Assembly: GCA_017640725.1 (NCBI GenBank)
Contig: JAEPQB010000001.1
Coordinates: 682,001-746,000 of the forward strand
DNA length: 64,000 nucleotides
Direction of reading: 5' to 3'
From: Kordiimonadaceae bacterium
GTDB lineage: Bacteria > Pseudomonadota > Alphaproteobacteria > Sphingomonadales > Kordiimonadaceae
Shown: positions 47,043 to 57,303 of the stretch, in pieces
How the letters are laid out: the number at the start of each line of letters is the position of its first letter
Position numbering within the stretch: the first letter of the stretch is position 1
Program-made: the position numbers and the translations under genes
The notes under the pieces: generated by a model
The model's database searches: none
The model's input: only the letters and a program-made list of their open reading frames with translations
Told to the model about the DNA's origin: nothing

Positions 47043-47801
47043 CTATCGCAGGTCGAAGGCCGCGATAACAGCCTCTTCAAAGCTGCGACCCGAGGTGACG
47101 GACGCGTGCTCGCCCATATCAAACTCGAATTGGCCCTTGGGTTTTCTGATGATATCGGCAACCAGTGTTTTGTTGATCATAAAGGAGCGATGTACGCGCA
47201 CAAAATGGTCCGGGTTCAACTGATTTTCCAGATCACTCAAATACCCGCGCCGCAAATCCGTTTTATCACCGTGCAACAGCTCAACATAATCCCCGGCTGC
47301 GCGGATCACGGCGATATCGGCAACAGCCACAACCCGCTGACCCCTTGCATCATCAACTGTAAGTTTTGTGACAAACTGCGCCGTGCTCTCGGTCTGGTAA
47401 ATCGGTACATTTGCCCGCACCAGAAACAGCAAGCTCCAAACAAATAGCACGAGCGAAAAGTTGAGCGCCCCGCTGACGGCATATTGCCATGTCAACGCCT
47501 CCCAACTGCCGCCGATTTGCAAGAAAGTGATGGGGTTCACGCTTAACGTGCACGCAAAGCCAACAGCTAACGAGACCAGGACTGCTGGCACAAGCATCGT
47601 CTTTGATTTGGGCACAATGAAGCGTTCATACAGGAACGCGAGAAAGAAGCTGGCGAGAAAACCCGCACCGGTCAGATAGAGGTTGCGCACAAATGCTGCG
47701 TCTGCTTGCATCTGGACGATGCCGGACGCCAACAGCGCGCTGCCGGCCAACAGCCAAAAAATCACCTGAAAACGAATGAATGTTGTGTCGCCAAATTTCA
47801 T
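47043..47801 (-). CDS. Membrane-bound LytTR-domain transcriptional regulator
   Basis: A 252-residue protein: four membrane helices in the N-terminal half (about 10-30, 40-58, 70-90, 110-130) and a C-terminal LytTR DNA-binding domain (about 155-250; IRAAGDYVELLHG, RRGYLSDLENQL, FVRVHRSFMINK). There is no receiver domain, so the signal probably enters through the membrane part. Its target is unknown; the secreted protein gene downstream is a candidate. Start at 47801 is preferred over an extension to 47885. Confidence 0.85.
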   Translation of the reverse strand: MKFGDTTFIRFQVIFWLLAGSALLASGIVQMQADAAFVRNLYLTGAGFLASFFLAFLYERFIVPKSKTMLVPAVLVSLAVGFACTLSVNPITFLQIGGSWEALTWQYAVSGALNFSLVLFVWSLLFLVRANVPIYQTESTAQFVTKLTVDDARGQRVVAVADIAVIRAAGDYVELLHGDKTDLRRGYLSDLENQLNPDHFVRVHRSFMINKTLVADIIRKPKGQFEFDMGEHASVTSGRSFEEAVIAAFDLR

Positions 47802-47849
47802 ACGGCGATGGTAACGCTGCGCGCAGTGTCCCGCTACAGTTTTGAATAA

Positions 47850-47882
47850 AGAAAAAGGCGCACCAACAGGCACGCCCTTTAT
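47850..47882 (-). terminator. Imperfect terminator after sdhB
   Basis: On the minus strand AAAGGGCGTGCC and GGTGCGCCTTTTT form an imperfect hairpin ending in T residues, just after the sdhB stop. Confidence 0.5.
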
Positions 47883-47904
47883 CAATCAGTTTTGATCAGT
47901 GGCT

Positions 47905-48681
47905 TCAGCCCTGACGCTCGACCATCATTTTCTTGATCTCGGCAATCGCTTTCGCCGGGTTCAATCCCTTCGGACAAGCGTTTGCGCAGTTCATGATGGT
48001 GTGACAGCGATACAGCCGGAACGGATCCTCAAGATCATCCAGACGCTCACCTGTCGCTTCGTCCCTGCTGTCGATCAACCAGCGGTAGGACTGCAGCAAA
48101 ATCGCCGGGCCCAGATACTTGTCATCATTCCACCAATAGCTTGGGCAGGACGTTGAGCAACAAGCACACAGGATACACTCATAAAGGCCATCCAGTTTTT
48201 CACGATCTTCATGACTTTGAAGGCGCTCTTTTTCTGGTGTTGGCGACTGAGTCTGCATCCAGGGTTTGATCGACGCATACTGCGCATAGAAGTTGGTGAG
48301 ATCAGGCACCAGGTCCTTGATCACTTGCTGGTGCGGCAGTGGTGTAATCGCCACCGCGCCTTTGGCGTCTTCAATCGCGGTCGTGCACGCCAGACCGTTC
48401 TTGCCATTGATGTTCATGGCGCAGGAGCCACAAACCCCCTCACGGCAGGACCGACGGAAGGTGACCGTGCTGTCCATCTCATTTTTGATTTTAATGAGAG
48501 CGTCCAGAACCATCGGGCCACATGTGTCCATGTCCACTTTAAACGTGTCCATGCGCGGGTTTTCACCGTCATCAGGGTTCCAGCGATAGACGTGGAAATC
48601 CCGGGTGTTGGTTGCTCCCTCGGCGGCAACGGTCTTGCCTTTGCCAACCTTGGAGTTTTTGGGAAGTGAAAATTCAGCCAT
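47905..48681 (-). CDS. sdhB: Succinate dehydrogenase iron-sulfur subunit
   Basis: A 258-residue subunit with the [2Fe-2S] cysteines (CREGVCGSC and a later Cys in GLAC), the [4Fe-4S] set ([11 protein letters not shown]) and [3Fe-4S] set ([15 protein letters not shown]). It passes electrons from the flavoprotein to ubiquinone. Last gene of sdhCDAB. Confidence 0.97.
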   Translation of the reverse strand: MAEFSLPKNSKVGKGKTVAAEGATNTRDFHVYRWNPDDGENPRMDTFKVDMDTCGPMVLDALIKIKNEMDSTVTFRRSCREGVCGSCAMNINGKNGLACTTAIEDAKGAVAITPLPHQQVIKDLVPDLTNFYAQYASIKPWMQTQSPTPEKERLQSHEDREKLDGLYECILCACCSTSCPSYWWNDDKYLGPAILLQSYRWLIDSRDEATGERLDDLEDPFRLYRCHTIMNCANACPKGLNPAKAIAEIKKMMVERQG

Positions 48682-48695
48682 TGTTCAATCCTCCC

Positions 48696-50486
48696 TTAAT
48701 AAACACGTGCTTTAGGTTTGATATATTCGACTTCTTCCGTAAGGGTGAAGTCGTGCACTGGACGGTCGCCAAGTGTAACGTCCTTGCCGTCATACCAGCA
48801 GACCGTATGTTTCATCCAGTTTTCGTCATCGCGGTCCGGATAGTCCTCTTGCATGTGCGCGCCGCGGCTTTCCTTCCGGGCGTTGGCAGAATGCATGGTC
48901 AGTACCGCCTGACCCATCAGGTTATCCAGCTCAAGCGTTTCGATAAGGTCGCTGTTCCAAACAAGTGAACGATCACTTGTTTTCAGGTCGTCCATGCGGC
49001 CCGCGATGTCATCGATCTTCTTGACGCCTTCCGCGAGCACTTCATTGGTACGGAACACAGCACAGTTGGTTTGCATGTTGCGCTGCATTTCAAGGCGAAG
49101 CTCAGCGGTTGGCGTGCCGCCGTCGGCATAGCGCGCTTTATCAAGGCGCGACAGTGCCATTTCTTCATAGCCTGCAGGCAATGGTTTTTGGGCTGCGCCC
49201 GCTTTTGCGATCTCTGGCACCCGCTTGCCAACCGCGCGGCCAAACACCACGAGATCAATCAGCGAGTTGGAGCCCAAACGGTTCGCGCCGTGCACGCTAA
49301 CGCATGCAGCTTCACCGATCGCAAACAAGCCAGGCACGACTGCATCCGGGTTATCTTTGGTCGGGTTAATCACTTCACCATGATAATTGGTTGGAATACC
49401 GCCCATATTATAGTGAACCGTCGGCAGGATCGGGATTGGCTCTTTCGTCACATCCACGCCCGCAAATACTTTGGCACTTTCAGAAATGCCTGGCAGGCGC
49501 TCTGCGAGGATCGCCGGGTCCAGGTGATCCAGATGCAGGAACATATGGTCCTTGTCCGGGCCAACGCCGCGACCTTCCCGAATTTCGTTCGAGATGGAGC
49601 GAGACACCACATCGCGGGACGCAAGGTCCTTGGCGCTTGGTGCATAACGTTCCATGAAACGCTCGCCCTCAGAGTTGATCAGGATGCCGCCTTCCCCGCG
49701 CGCACCTTCCGTGATCAACACGCCCGCACCGTAAATGCCGGTGGGGTGGAACTGAACAAACTCAAGGTCTTGCAGGCTAAGGCCAGCGCGCAGCACCATG
49801 CCACCACCGTCGCCGGTGCATGTATGCGCTGATGTCGCAGAGAAGTACGCCCGGCCATAACCACCTGTCGCCAGCACCACAACCTGGGCGCGGAACGCGT
49901 GGATGGAACCGTCTTCCATGTTCATCGCGATCACACCGCGGCATTCGCCGCCTTCCATGATCAGATCAATGGCGAAATATTCGATATAGAAGTCACTGTC
50001 ATACTTCAGTGACTGCTGGTAGAGCGCATGCAGCATGGCGTGACCGGTCCGGTCAGCTGCCGCACACGTGCGCTGCGCTGCTGGGCCTTCACCAAAATTC
50101 TGGGTCATGCCACCAAAAGCACGCTGGTAAATCTTGCCTTCTTCGGTGCGTGAAAATGGCACGCCGTAGTGCTCTAGCTCGTAAACCGCTGCTGGTGCTT
50201 CACGCACCATATACTCAATGGCGTCCTGGTCACCAAGCCAGTCAGACCCCTTAACCGTGTCATACATATGCCACTGCCAATGGTCGCCGCCTTCCATATT
50301 GCCAAGCGACGCGGCAATGCCGCCCTGCGCTGCAACTGTGTGCGAACGGGTCGGGAAAACTTTGGTGATACAGGCTGTCTTCAGGCCAGCCTCGGCGATG
50401 CCCATGGTTGCCCGCAGGCCAGAGCCGCCCGCGCCAACAACAATGGCATCATAAGTGTGAACATGAATTGGATAAGAACTGCTCAT
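48696..50486 (-). CDS. sdhA: Succinate dehydrogenase flavoprotein subunit
   Basis: A 596-residue flavoprotein with the FAD motif [16 protein letters not shown], the FAD-linking His in [16 protein letters not shown], the [21 protein letters not shown] active-site region and [18 protein letters not shown]. Oxidises succinate in the TCA cycle and complex II. Confidence 0.98.
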   Translation of the reverse strand: MSSSYPIHVHTYDAIVVGAGGSGLRATMGIAEAGLKTACITKVFPTRSHTVAAQGGIAASLGNMEGGDHWQWHMYDTVKGSDWLGDQDAIEYMVREAPAAVYELEHYGVPFSRTEEGKIYQRAFGGMTQNFGEGPAAQRTCAAADRTGHAMLHALYQQSLKYDSDFYIEYFAIDLIMEGGECRGVIAMNMEDGSIHAFRAQVVVLATGGYGRAYFSATSAHTCTGDGGGMVLRAGLSLQDLEFVQFHPTGIYGAGVLITEGARGEGGILINSEGERFMERYAPSAKDLASRDVVSRSISNEIREGRGVGPDKDHMFLHLDHLDPAILAERLPGISESAKVFAGVDVTKEPIPILPTVHYNMGGIPTNYHGEVINPTKDNPDAVVPGLFAIGEAACVSVHGANRLGSNSLIDLVVFGRAVGKRVPEIAKAGAAQKPLPAGYEEMALSRLDKARYADGGTPTAELRLEMQRNMQTNCAVFRTNEVLAEGVKKIDDIAGRMDDLKTSDRSLVWNSDLIETLELDNLMGQAVLTMHSANARKESRGAHMQEDYPDRDDENWMKHTVCWYDGKDVTLGDRPVHDFTLTEEVEYIKPKARVY

Positions 50487-50489
50487 GAC

Positions 50490-50873
50490 TTATCCTCCAA
50501 ACGCAATACGAAGAATGGAAAAAATACTAAGGGCCGCTATGAGTACGCTCGCGAACGTGAGAGCGATCATGCTGGCAAACTTCAGCCCGTGATCATGCAC
50601 ATAGTCTTCGATCAAGACCTGAAGACCAAGGCGCATGTGATGCACCATGTTTGCGATAAACAGGATCATCAGCACAGAAACGATGGGCTGCTTCAGCCAG
50701 GCCACCCATTCTGCGTGGCCCTTACCGGCATTCCCCACAAAAGAGACAACAACAAAAAGAATGAGCGGGATGTTGGCAATCGCGGTCACCCGGTGTGCCA
50801 GCCAGTGATGCGTACCGTCTTTTGCAGAGCCGAGGCCGCGAACTTTTGCCAAGGGTGTTTTCATGTCAGTCAT
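50490..50873 (-). CDS. sdhD: Succinate dehydrogenase membrane anchor SdhD
   Basis: A 127-residue membrane anchor with three helices. The HWLAHRVTAIANIP segment and the MVHHMRLGLQVLIEDYVHD segment are typical of alphaproteobacterial SdhD, the latter close to haem and quinone. Three bases before sdhA. Confidence 0.9.
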   Translation of the reverse strand: MTDMKTPLAKVRGLGSAKDGTHHWLAHRVTAIANIPLILFVVVSFVGNAGKGHAEWVAWLKQPIVSVLMILFIANMVHHMRLGLQVLIEDYVHDHGLKFASMIALTFASVLIAALSIFSILRIAFGG

Positions 50874-50874
50874 A

Positions 50875-51270
50875 TCAAAGCACCCCCATCACTTTATAGC
50901 CGGCGTACCAAACGCCGATGGTAGCAAGGATGGAGAACACAAACGTCAGCTGTGCAGACAGCGTGTTCACTTTGAGGTCATACAGGCGACCCATATCCAT
51001 GAACAGGTGACGCACACCCGATGCAAGATGCTGCATCAGCGCAAATGTGATGCCGAACAACACGAGCTGCCCGATGAGCGAATCTGCATATCCTTGCACA
51101 GTTGCGAAATATTCATGTCCAGTTGCGAGTGCCACCAGCCACCAGGTCAGAAGTACAGCGCCGACAGCAAGTGCCGAGCCGGTCGCGCGGTGCAATATGG
51201 ACACAGCCATATGGGCACCCCAACGATAGACCTGCAGGTGGGGAGAAAGCGGGCGGTTACCCTTTGACAT
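50875..51270 (-). CDS. sdhC: Succinate dehydrogenase cytochrome b556 subunit SdhC
   Basis: A 131-residue anchor starting with the SPHLQVYRW motif. SILHRATGSAL and HLASGVRHLFMDMG carry the Ser/Arg quinone residues and the haem-ligand His. Three membrane helices. First gene of sdhCDAB; its promoter must lie in the 277-base gap upstream. Confidence 0.93.
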   Translation of the reverse strand: MSKGNRPLSPHLQVYRWGAHMAVSILHRATGSALAVGAVLLTWWLVALATGHEYFATVQGYADSLIGQLVLFGITFALMQHLASGVRHLFMDMGRLYDLKVNTLSAQLTFVFSILATIGVWYAGYKVMGVL

Positions 51271-51479
51271 ATCCAGTCCCCTGACAGAGTTTACATTTGG
51301 CCCTCTGCGGAGGCCCGTTGGGCACCGCAGTCCTAGTCGGAAACAGGTTTAGCCCGGCTTGCCTATAATTCGCAAGCATGGAATGCACCCATGCGACGTT
51401 ACGGCCTCAAATAAATTTTATGTAACCAAAAGCAAATGAAAAGTATCGGCAATGATGTGAAATTGTGAAGAATTTGGTG

Positions 51480-51509
51480 TTGCACTCACATCATGTGCCT
51501 GCTTATAAA
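51480..51509 (+). promoter_or_regulatory. Promoter of the S9 peptidase pair, with palindrome in the spacer
   Basis: TTGCAC and TATAAA are 18 bases apart, and CACAT-C-ATGTG lies within the spacer, a possible operator. The surrounding 64 bases align without gaps to the region before the metallopeptidase gene at 55645. Confidence 0.65.
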
Positions 51510-51547
51510 TTCCGCGGGGCTATAAACTTTTGATAGGGGGCAAATCC

Positions 51548-53524
51548 ATGCGTCTTCGCGACCATCGGTTCTTTTCCGCATTTCTGTATTCTTTTGTTGC
51601 CGTAAGTATGGTTTCGGCCAGCACGTCCATTGCGCAAGCACAGTACGCAAAACCATCTGACATTCCTGCAGAAGCGTTTGCCGCTCTGCCACAGGTAAGC
51701 CACTTATCGCAGTCACCCAATGGTGCGAAAGTCGCCTTCATGTCCTCGATTGAAGGCCGCAAGGTAATGGTTGTTCAAAATCTGGATGGCAGTGACAGAT
51801 ATATTCAACCGCCGATTGGCGAAGCTGATATTTTTGACTTCCGCTGGGCCAACGATGAGCGCTTGCTGGTAATGTATGAAATGACGCTTACCCGAAACGA
51901 GTACGTCAACTTCCGCAACACAGAATCGAGGCTCGCCGCCATCAATGCGGACGGATCGGATTTTGAATGGATTGTGCGGACCAGCAAAAAGAAGAATGGT
52001 GCGGGCGGCCTGAAAGCTAGAGAAGACGTTCCAATGTGGCAAACCGATATCATCGACATGTTGCCAGACGAGCCTAACCATATCCTTTTGTCGCTGGACG
52101 GTGACTTTAACAACCAGTCTGAAATCAGAAAGATCGATATTCGGAACGGGCGATACAAAGAATTGGAAGATGGCTTCCGCGGTGTCCAGTCCTGGATCAC
52201 CGATCCCACCGGAGAACCGCGCTATGGATCGGGGGTCTATGAACAGGAGGATGTAGCATACTGGAAAAACCCAGAAGGAGGCTGGGTACAGGTCACCAAT
52301 CAGGATTGGTACAAAAAATATCCGATATTCGGGTTTGCCGAAGACGGCGAACATATGCTGGTTTCTGCCACCTCACCGAGCGGTAAAACCGGGGTCTACA
52401 GACTACACGTACCGTCCGGCCAAATTCTTGATGAAGTCTTTTCCCACCCCGATGTGGACATCGACTATGTGCGGTATGATCGCAGTTTTCGCCAAGTGGT
52501 CGGTGTTGGTTACACGGACGACATGCTCAAATTCCATTATCTTCACCGCGGAAGGGCCGGCCTGATGCGGGCTATGCGCAAAGCCCTGCCAGGCTATGAG
52601 TTGGATATTGTCGACTTTGATCATGCCAATGGGCGCTACCTCTTGAAAGGATTTAGCGACACAGAACCTGGGGCCTATTTTCAATATGACCGCAAAGCCA
52701 AGTCGCTGGTGCAGTTAGCTGAAAGCCGTCCCGGCCTGCCGGCAGACCTGATGTCTGAAACAAAAGCGGTCAACATCACCGCTACCGATGGCACGGTCAT
52801 CCCATCTTACTTAACCATTCCAATGGGTGCTGACCCGTCAAACTTGCCTGCGGTTGTGCTGGTGCATGGTGGTCCTTGGGGTGCGCGTGACGACAAACAG
52901 TGGGACTATTGGACCCAGTTTATTGCATCACGGGGCTATGCCGTGCTCAGGCCAAACTTTAGGGGCTCGTCAGGTTACGGCAACGCGTTCGAACGCGCCG
53001 GGTTCATGCAATGGGGCGGCTTGATGCAGCGCGATGTGGAAGATGCCACACAGCAAATGATCGATGAAGGTGTTTTTGACGCCAACCGAATTTGTATTGC
53101 TGGCGCGTCCTACGGCGGATATGCCGCTATGATGGGGCTTATTCAAAATCCGGAGCTCTACCAATGTGGTGTTACCGTCAATGGCGCGGTTAATCTTCCA
53201 CGCCTCAAGAGCGCTGATTCCACTTTTTGGGGCAGCCGCAATTGGTTGCAACGGGTAGGACTTGAGGGCCATGACCTTGAGGACGTGTCACCCTTCCATC
53301 AGGTGAAACAGATATCGCGGCCAGCGCTTGTGATGGCATCAAAAGACGACACCCGCCTGCGCATTGTAGACAGCGAAAACTTCTACGGCCGCCTGAAGGA
53401 CGTCAGTCCCGAAAGCGAGTATGTCGAAATTGAAGACGGTGGCCATGGTATGGACACCGCAGCGTCGCGGCTAACAAAACTGAAGGCCATGGAAGCCTTT
53501 TTGGCCAAACACATCGGACAATAA
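51548..53524 (+). CDS. Secreted S9 family peptidase (acylaminoacyl/dipeptidyl-peptidase-like), copy 1
   Basis: A 658-residue exported serine peptidase with a signal peptide ending AQAQ (about residue 32), an N-terminal beta-propeller-like region (to about 390) and a C-terminal alpha/beta hydrolase domain. The nucleophile is Ser521 in G-A-S-Y-G-G-Y, the acid lies in ASKDDTRLR and the histidine in EDGGHGMD. HGGPWGARD is the oxyanion region. Probably trims peptides in the periplasm. GGGGG lies before the ATG at 51548. The next gene, a paralogue, starts two bases after its stop. Confidence 0.85.
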   Translation: MRLRDHRFFSAFLYSFVAVSMVSASTSIAQAQYAKPSDIPAEAFAALPQVSHLSQSPNGAKVAFMSSIEGRKVMVVQNLDGSDRYIQPPIGEADIFDFRWANDERLLVMYEMTLTRNEYVNFRNTESRLAAINADGSDFEWIVRTSKKKNGAGGLKAREDVPMWQTDIIDMLPDEPNHILLSLDGDFNNQSEIRKIDIRNGRYKELEDGFRGVQSWITDPTGEPRYGSGVYEQEDVAYWKNPEGGWVQVTNQDWYKKYPIFGFAEDGEHMLVSATSPSGKTGVYRLHVPSGQILDEVFSHPDVDIDYVRYDRSFRQVVGVGYTDDMLKFHYLHRGRAGLMRAMRKALPGYELDIVDFDHANGRYLLKGFSDTEPGAYFQYDRKAKSLVQLAESRPGLPADLMSETKAVNITATDGTVIPSYLTIPMGADPSNLPAVVLVHGGPWGARDDKQWDYWTQFIASRGYAVLRPNFRGSSGYGNAFERAGFMQWGGLMQRDVEDATQQMIDEGVFDANRICIAGASYGGYAAMMGLIQNPELYQCGVTVNGAVNLPRLKSADSTFWGSRNWLQRVGLEGHDLEDVSPFHQVKQISRPALVMASKDDTRLRIVDSENFYGRLKDVSPESEYVEIEDGGHGMDTAASRLTKLKAMEAFLAKHIGQ

Positions 53525-53526
53525 AC

Positions 53527-55485
53527 ATGGACAGAGCTAACCCTGCATTCGCAGCGGTGCGTTGCCATTTGGCGTGCGTACTCTTGGTTTCAACGGCTTT
53601 GTTTGCAAACGCCGTTGATGCTCAGGAAGCATCGAAGTCACCCGCTGATATACCCGTAGAAGTCTTTGCTGCTCTACCGGGGTTCACAGGTGCACAGATG
53701 TCCCCCGACGGCAAGTACATGTCCTTTTTCCTTGAGCAAAACGGCGTCAGCAATCTGGTGATCCAGCCGCTTGATGGCGGCGGCGGCATTATGATTCCGC
53801 CGGAGGGAGGCACAAGCTTCCTGGACCACCGTTGGGCCAACGAGAATTTTGTCTTGTTGAATGCAGCCGCAACACTGAAAAGGCGCGTTTTCCGTGGCAA
53901 GACCACAGAAACCCGCTGGTTCGCGTACGACATCAGAAAAGATCGTACGCGCTGGCTCGGAAACCCCGGCAAAAGTGACGGCCGGTATGCCTCACAGCAT
54001 GAGAGAATTGTCGACATGCTGCCCGATGACCCGGATCATATCCTTATGCAGCTGGATATGGAGTTGGACGGAAAATCAACAGTTTACCGCGTGAAGCTGA
54101 AAACAGGCTCGCATCGCAAAGTTGAAGGCCAACACCGAGGTATTCAGAACTGGTATACAGATGCCACATCGGAAGTCCGGTTGGGCACCGGGTATAACGG
54201 TGACACTTGGACGACCCGCATCAGAAACGAAGATGACGACTGGGTTAACTTGGCCAAGACAGACTGGGCAAAACGCTTTGATGTTGCAGGGTTCACAGAA
54301 GATTTCTCGCGCATCTTTGTCACCGGTCGGGGCGATACCGGTCTGGAAAATCTGTATGAATTGGATTTGGCCACGGGCGAAGTATCTGAGCCTGTTTTCG
54401 CGCACCCGGACGTAGACATCGATTATGTTTTTGAAAGTCCGTTGACCGGACGTGTTGAGGGGGTTGTTTTCACAGACGACTTTACGCAGCGTCACTATTT
54501 TGAAGCGACAAAAGCCCGCATTCAGCGCGGCCTAGACAAAGCCCTGCCCAACACAACGAATACAATTCTGAACCATGTTCCTTCAAAGGATTGGTATTTC
54601 GTGCTGGTGGAAAGCGACACGAGCTCTGGAGAATATTTTCTCTATGATCGACCAAATCGCAGTTTGCAGTTTGTGGCTGCCATGCGACCCGATGTTGACC
54701 CCAGCCTCATGGCGTCAACAGAACCAGTTACGATTCCCGTACGGGATGGCAGCACTATTCCAGGTTACCTGACCAAGCCCCATGGCAAGGATCTGAAGAA
54801 TTTACCAACAATTATTCTTCCACATGGTGGGCCATACGGAGTGCGTGACAATGCCAGATGGGACTATGAGGCTCAATTTTATGCCAGCCGCGGTTACCTG
54901 GTACTGAAACCAAATTTCCGTGGTTCGGGTGGATATGGCAGTGCATTTCAAGCAAAAGGTGCCAATCAATGGGGCGGCCTTATGCAAGACGATGTCACTG
55001 ACGCCACTAAATGGCTCGTTGATCAGGAGTATGCAGATCCAGAACGCGTTTGCATCGTTGGGTCTTCATATGGCGGGTACGCTGCGTTGATGGGCACTAT
55101 CAAAGAGCCTGGCCTCTATAAATGCGCCATTTCACTCAATGGGGTTGCCAATCTTGTGAAAATCAAACGAGACGACAAACGCAACACAATTGGCGGAAGT
55201 TCATGGACCAAAAGAATGGGGCTTAAGGACGTTGAAGATGAACTTGTGTCGCCGCATCATCAGGCAGAGCGTGTGAGTGCACCTGTTCTCCTGATGGCAA
55301 CACAAGACGATGCCAGAGTTCCCTGGACACAGTCGAGCGAGATGCACAAGCGCCTGAAAAAATCTGGCAAAGAAAGCGAGTTCGTCAAAATTGAAGAAGG
55401 TACCCATTATATGGTGACCGCAAAATCGCGGCTTGTCGCATTGAAAGCTGCGGAAGCATTCCTCGCCAAACACATCGGTGAGTAG
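53527..55485 (+). CDS. Secreted S9 family peptidase, copy 2
   Basis: A 652-residue paralogue of the preceding gene with the same layout: a signal peptide ending VDAQ (about residue 35), propeller-like region, and hydrolase domain with Ser514 in G-S-S-Y-G-G-Y, the acid in ATQDDARVPW and the histidine in EEGTHYMVT. Both proteins begin their mature part with the same S-D/A-IP-EAFAALP pattern and end with AFLAKHIG. A tandem duplication, diverged enough for different substrate ranges. Confidence 0.85.
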   Translation: MDRANPAFAAVRCHLACVLLVSTALFANAVDAQEASKSPADIPVEVFAALPGFTGAQMSPDGKYMSFFLEQNGVSNLVIQPLDGGGGIMIPPEGGTSFLDHRWANENFVLLNAAATLKRRVFRGKTTETRWFAYDIRKDRTRWLGNPGKSDGRYASQHERIVDMLPDDPDHILMQLDMELDGKSTVYRVKLKTGSHRKVEGQHRGIQNWYTDATSEVRLGTGYNGDTWTTRIRNEDDDWVNLAKTDWAKRFDVAGFTEDFSRIFVTGRGDTGLENLYELDLATGEVSEPVFAHPDVDIDYVFESPLTGRVEGVVFTDDFTQRHYFEATKARIQRGLDKALPNTTNTILNHVPSKDWYFVLVESDTSSGEYFLYDRPNRSLQFVAAMRPDVDPSLMASTEPVTIPVRDGSTIPGYLTKPHGKDLKNLPTIILPHGGPYGVRDNARWDYEAQFYASRGYLVLKPNFRGSGGYGSAFQAKGANQWGGLMQDDVTDATKWLVDQEYADPERVCIVGSSYGGYAALMGTIKEPGLYKCAISLNGVANLVKIKRDDKRNTIGGSSWTKRMGLKDVEDELVSPHHQAERVSAPVLLMATQDDARVPWTQSSEMHKRLKKSGKESEFVKIEEGTHYMVTAKSRLVALKAAEAFLAKHIGE

Positions 55486-55576
55486 TTACCGGCTGTTACG
55501 CTGTAAAAAATAGTGAACGACACTGTGCTCAAGAGCAAAGCGTGTGACCCTATTGGGATGTGCTACAAATTCAGTG

Positions 55577-55606
55577 TTGCATTGACACATTGGTGATGCC
55601 TATAAA
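55577..55606 (+). promoter_or_regulatory. Promoter of the HExxH metallopeptidase gene
   Basis: TTGCAT and TATAAA are 18 bases apart, at the same distance from the start codon as in the promoter at 51480. The conserved downstream block ATAAACTTT-N-GAT-N-GGGG also lies at the same place in both. Confidence 0.65.
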
Positions 55607-55644
55607 ATTATTGATTTCATAAACTTTCGATTGGGGCGTTATTT

Positions 55645-57303
55645 GTGCACATTTTGGGGTTTGAAGTGAGCATCGCTAACCTTTGCGGGTTGGTGCGAAG
55701 TTCAATGGCAAGATTGTTTTCTTACGCTGCACATCGTTTAGCTGTTCAAATGAGCGGGGCGGCTGTGGTGTTGTTATTGAGCTCGGCTAACTCCCACGCT
55801 GATTGGGCCAGATACAACACGCCAAATTTCACACTATTTTCGGAGCGGAACGAAGAAGACTCTGTCCAGTTTCTTAAGGATTTGGAGCGCTATAGACAGT
55901 TTTTGATCGAAGTAGCAGGCCTCACACCACGCCCCGGCAGTCTTAAACTCACAATATACTTTGCAAAAAACAGCCGGTCCTACCGAGACATAACCCAATC
56001 GAAGGGGTCGCTGGGCCTGTTTTGGAATAGTCAAGAAGGCCCCGTTTCAGTTTTCTATTCCGGAAAACAACTCGGACTATTTAAAATTGAAGGAGAACAG
56101 GTGCTGCGGCACGAATATGTTCACTTTCTGCAGTTCCAAAGCGCGCCAGCACCATACCCTTTTTGGTATCAGGAAGGGTTTGCTGAGTATTTATCGTCTG
56201 TGAAATACCGTGACGGCGCCATGTGGGTTGGTGAAATTTTGATGGCGCGCGCGGCTGCTTTAAAAGTGAATGAGTGGTTGTATGTGCGCAAGCTGGTTGA
56301 AGGTGACCGGGACGAATGGGATGGTTACTCTATCTACGGCCAATCTTGGTTGTTGACGCACATGCTTTATACGGACCCGAAGTATCGAACTGGCCGGTCC
56401 ACTTTGCTGCAGTTGTTGGCAGACGGCGCTAAACCCCGGGAAGCATTTGAAACGGCCTTTGGAGTAAACTACCAATCCCTTGATACCGATATGCGCGACT
56501 ATTACAAAGCGGGTAAATTTTACTCCTACAAGTTTGTCATAGAAGAACCAGTGTTCGACATCGAAGGACCGATTGTGCTCAGCGACAAGGAAGCTGAGGC
56601 AGCCAAATGGCGTGCCAAACTCGCGCTGAGACGATCGGAAAAGGCCGCAAGACGTCTTGTTCGTGATCTCAAAAAAGCGCTGAAAAAGGACCCCCACAAC
56701 AATGACCTTCATGAAATCCTGCTGAAGGCTTGGACCAATGCGAATGATTGGGACGCAGCGGCAGTGCAGGCAAAACAATCACTTGCGATGCCCGCCGTTT
56801 CACCGGCAGTGAAAGCCATCGCAGGAGAAGTATTGTGGCAGGCTGAAGTTGAACGTCGAAGGGCATTGCTTAAAGACGCTAAAGATGAGGAAAATGAAGG
56901 AAGCAGCGATCCTGACCTTGGACTTGACGACATGTTTTTACAGACAGTGCGCGGCTATATGGAAGAAGGCATTGATGCAGACCCGCTTAACGCAAGAGCC
57001 CGTATGTGGCACGCGGGTACATACATCTATGGCGGCCAAAACGATTTTGATGCAGCGGCAGAAAGCATCAAACAGGCGTATATTCTTTATCCCCAACGCT
57101 GGCGAATTCGTCGCCAATATGCGGACCTGCTGTACACACAGAAGTCTTTCGATCAGGCCTGTCTTCTTTATGGGCCACTGTATCGCACAACTCGTTCAAA
57201 AAGCGAGTTGAAAGGCATCAAAGCGCGACTGAAAGAACTGGCACCAGACCATCCCGATTGCAAAATCCGTGAGTTGGAAGAAACACCGGAAACCAGTCGC
57301 TAA
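55645..57303 (+). CDS. Secreted HExxH metallopeptidase with C-terminal TPR-like region
   Basis: A 552-residue protein with the zinc motif H156-E157-Y-V-H160 and a downstream Glu in WYQEGFAEYL, the gluzincin (peptidase MA/DUF1570-like) pattern. The C-terminal part (about 330-545) is helical with TPR-like units. A hydrophobic export segment lies at residues 36-52 if the GTG at 55645 is used. That start is at exactly the same distance from a matching leader as the S9 start at 51548; an ATG at 55705 would give a shorter, more ordinary signal peptide. It overlaps the next convergent gene by four bases. Confidence 0.75.
   Translation: MHILGFEVSIANLCGLVRSSMARLFSYAAHRLAVQMSGAAVVLLLSSANSHADWARYNTPNFTLFSERNEEDSVQFLKDLERYRQFLIEVAGLTPRPGSLKLTIYFAKNSRSYRDITQSKGSLGLFWNSQEGPVSVFYSGKQLGLFKIEGEQVLRHEYVHFLQFQSAPAPYPFWYQEGFAEYLSSVKYRDGAMWVGEILMARAAALKVNEWLYVRKLVEGDRDEWDGYSIYGQSWLLTHMLYTDPKYRTGRSTLLQLLADGAKPREAFETAFGVNYQSLDTDMRDYYKAGKFYSYKFVIEEPVFDIEGPIVLSDKEAEAAKWRAKLALRRSEKAARRLVRDLKKALKKDPHNNDLHEILLKAWTNANDWDAAAVQAKQSLAMPAVSPAVKAIAGEVLWQAEVERRRALLKDAKDEENEGSSDPDLGLDDMFLQTVRGYMEEGIDADPLNARARMWHAGTYIYGGQNDFDAAAESIKQAYILYPQRWRIRRQYADLLYTQKSFDQACLLYGPLYRTTRSKSELKGIKARLKELAPDHPDCKIRELEETPETSR

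Noticed and set aside
49071-49832. A 253-codon plus-strand frame opposite sdhA
   Set aside because: Antisense shadow of a certain gene, no recognisable domain or ribosome site.
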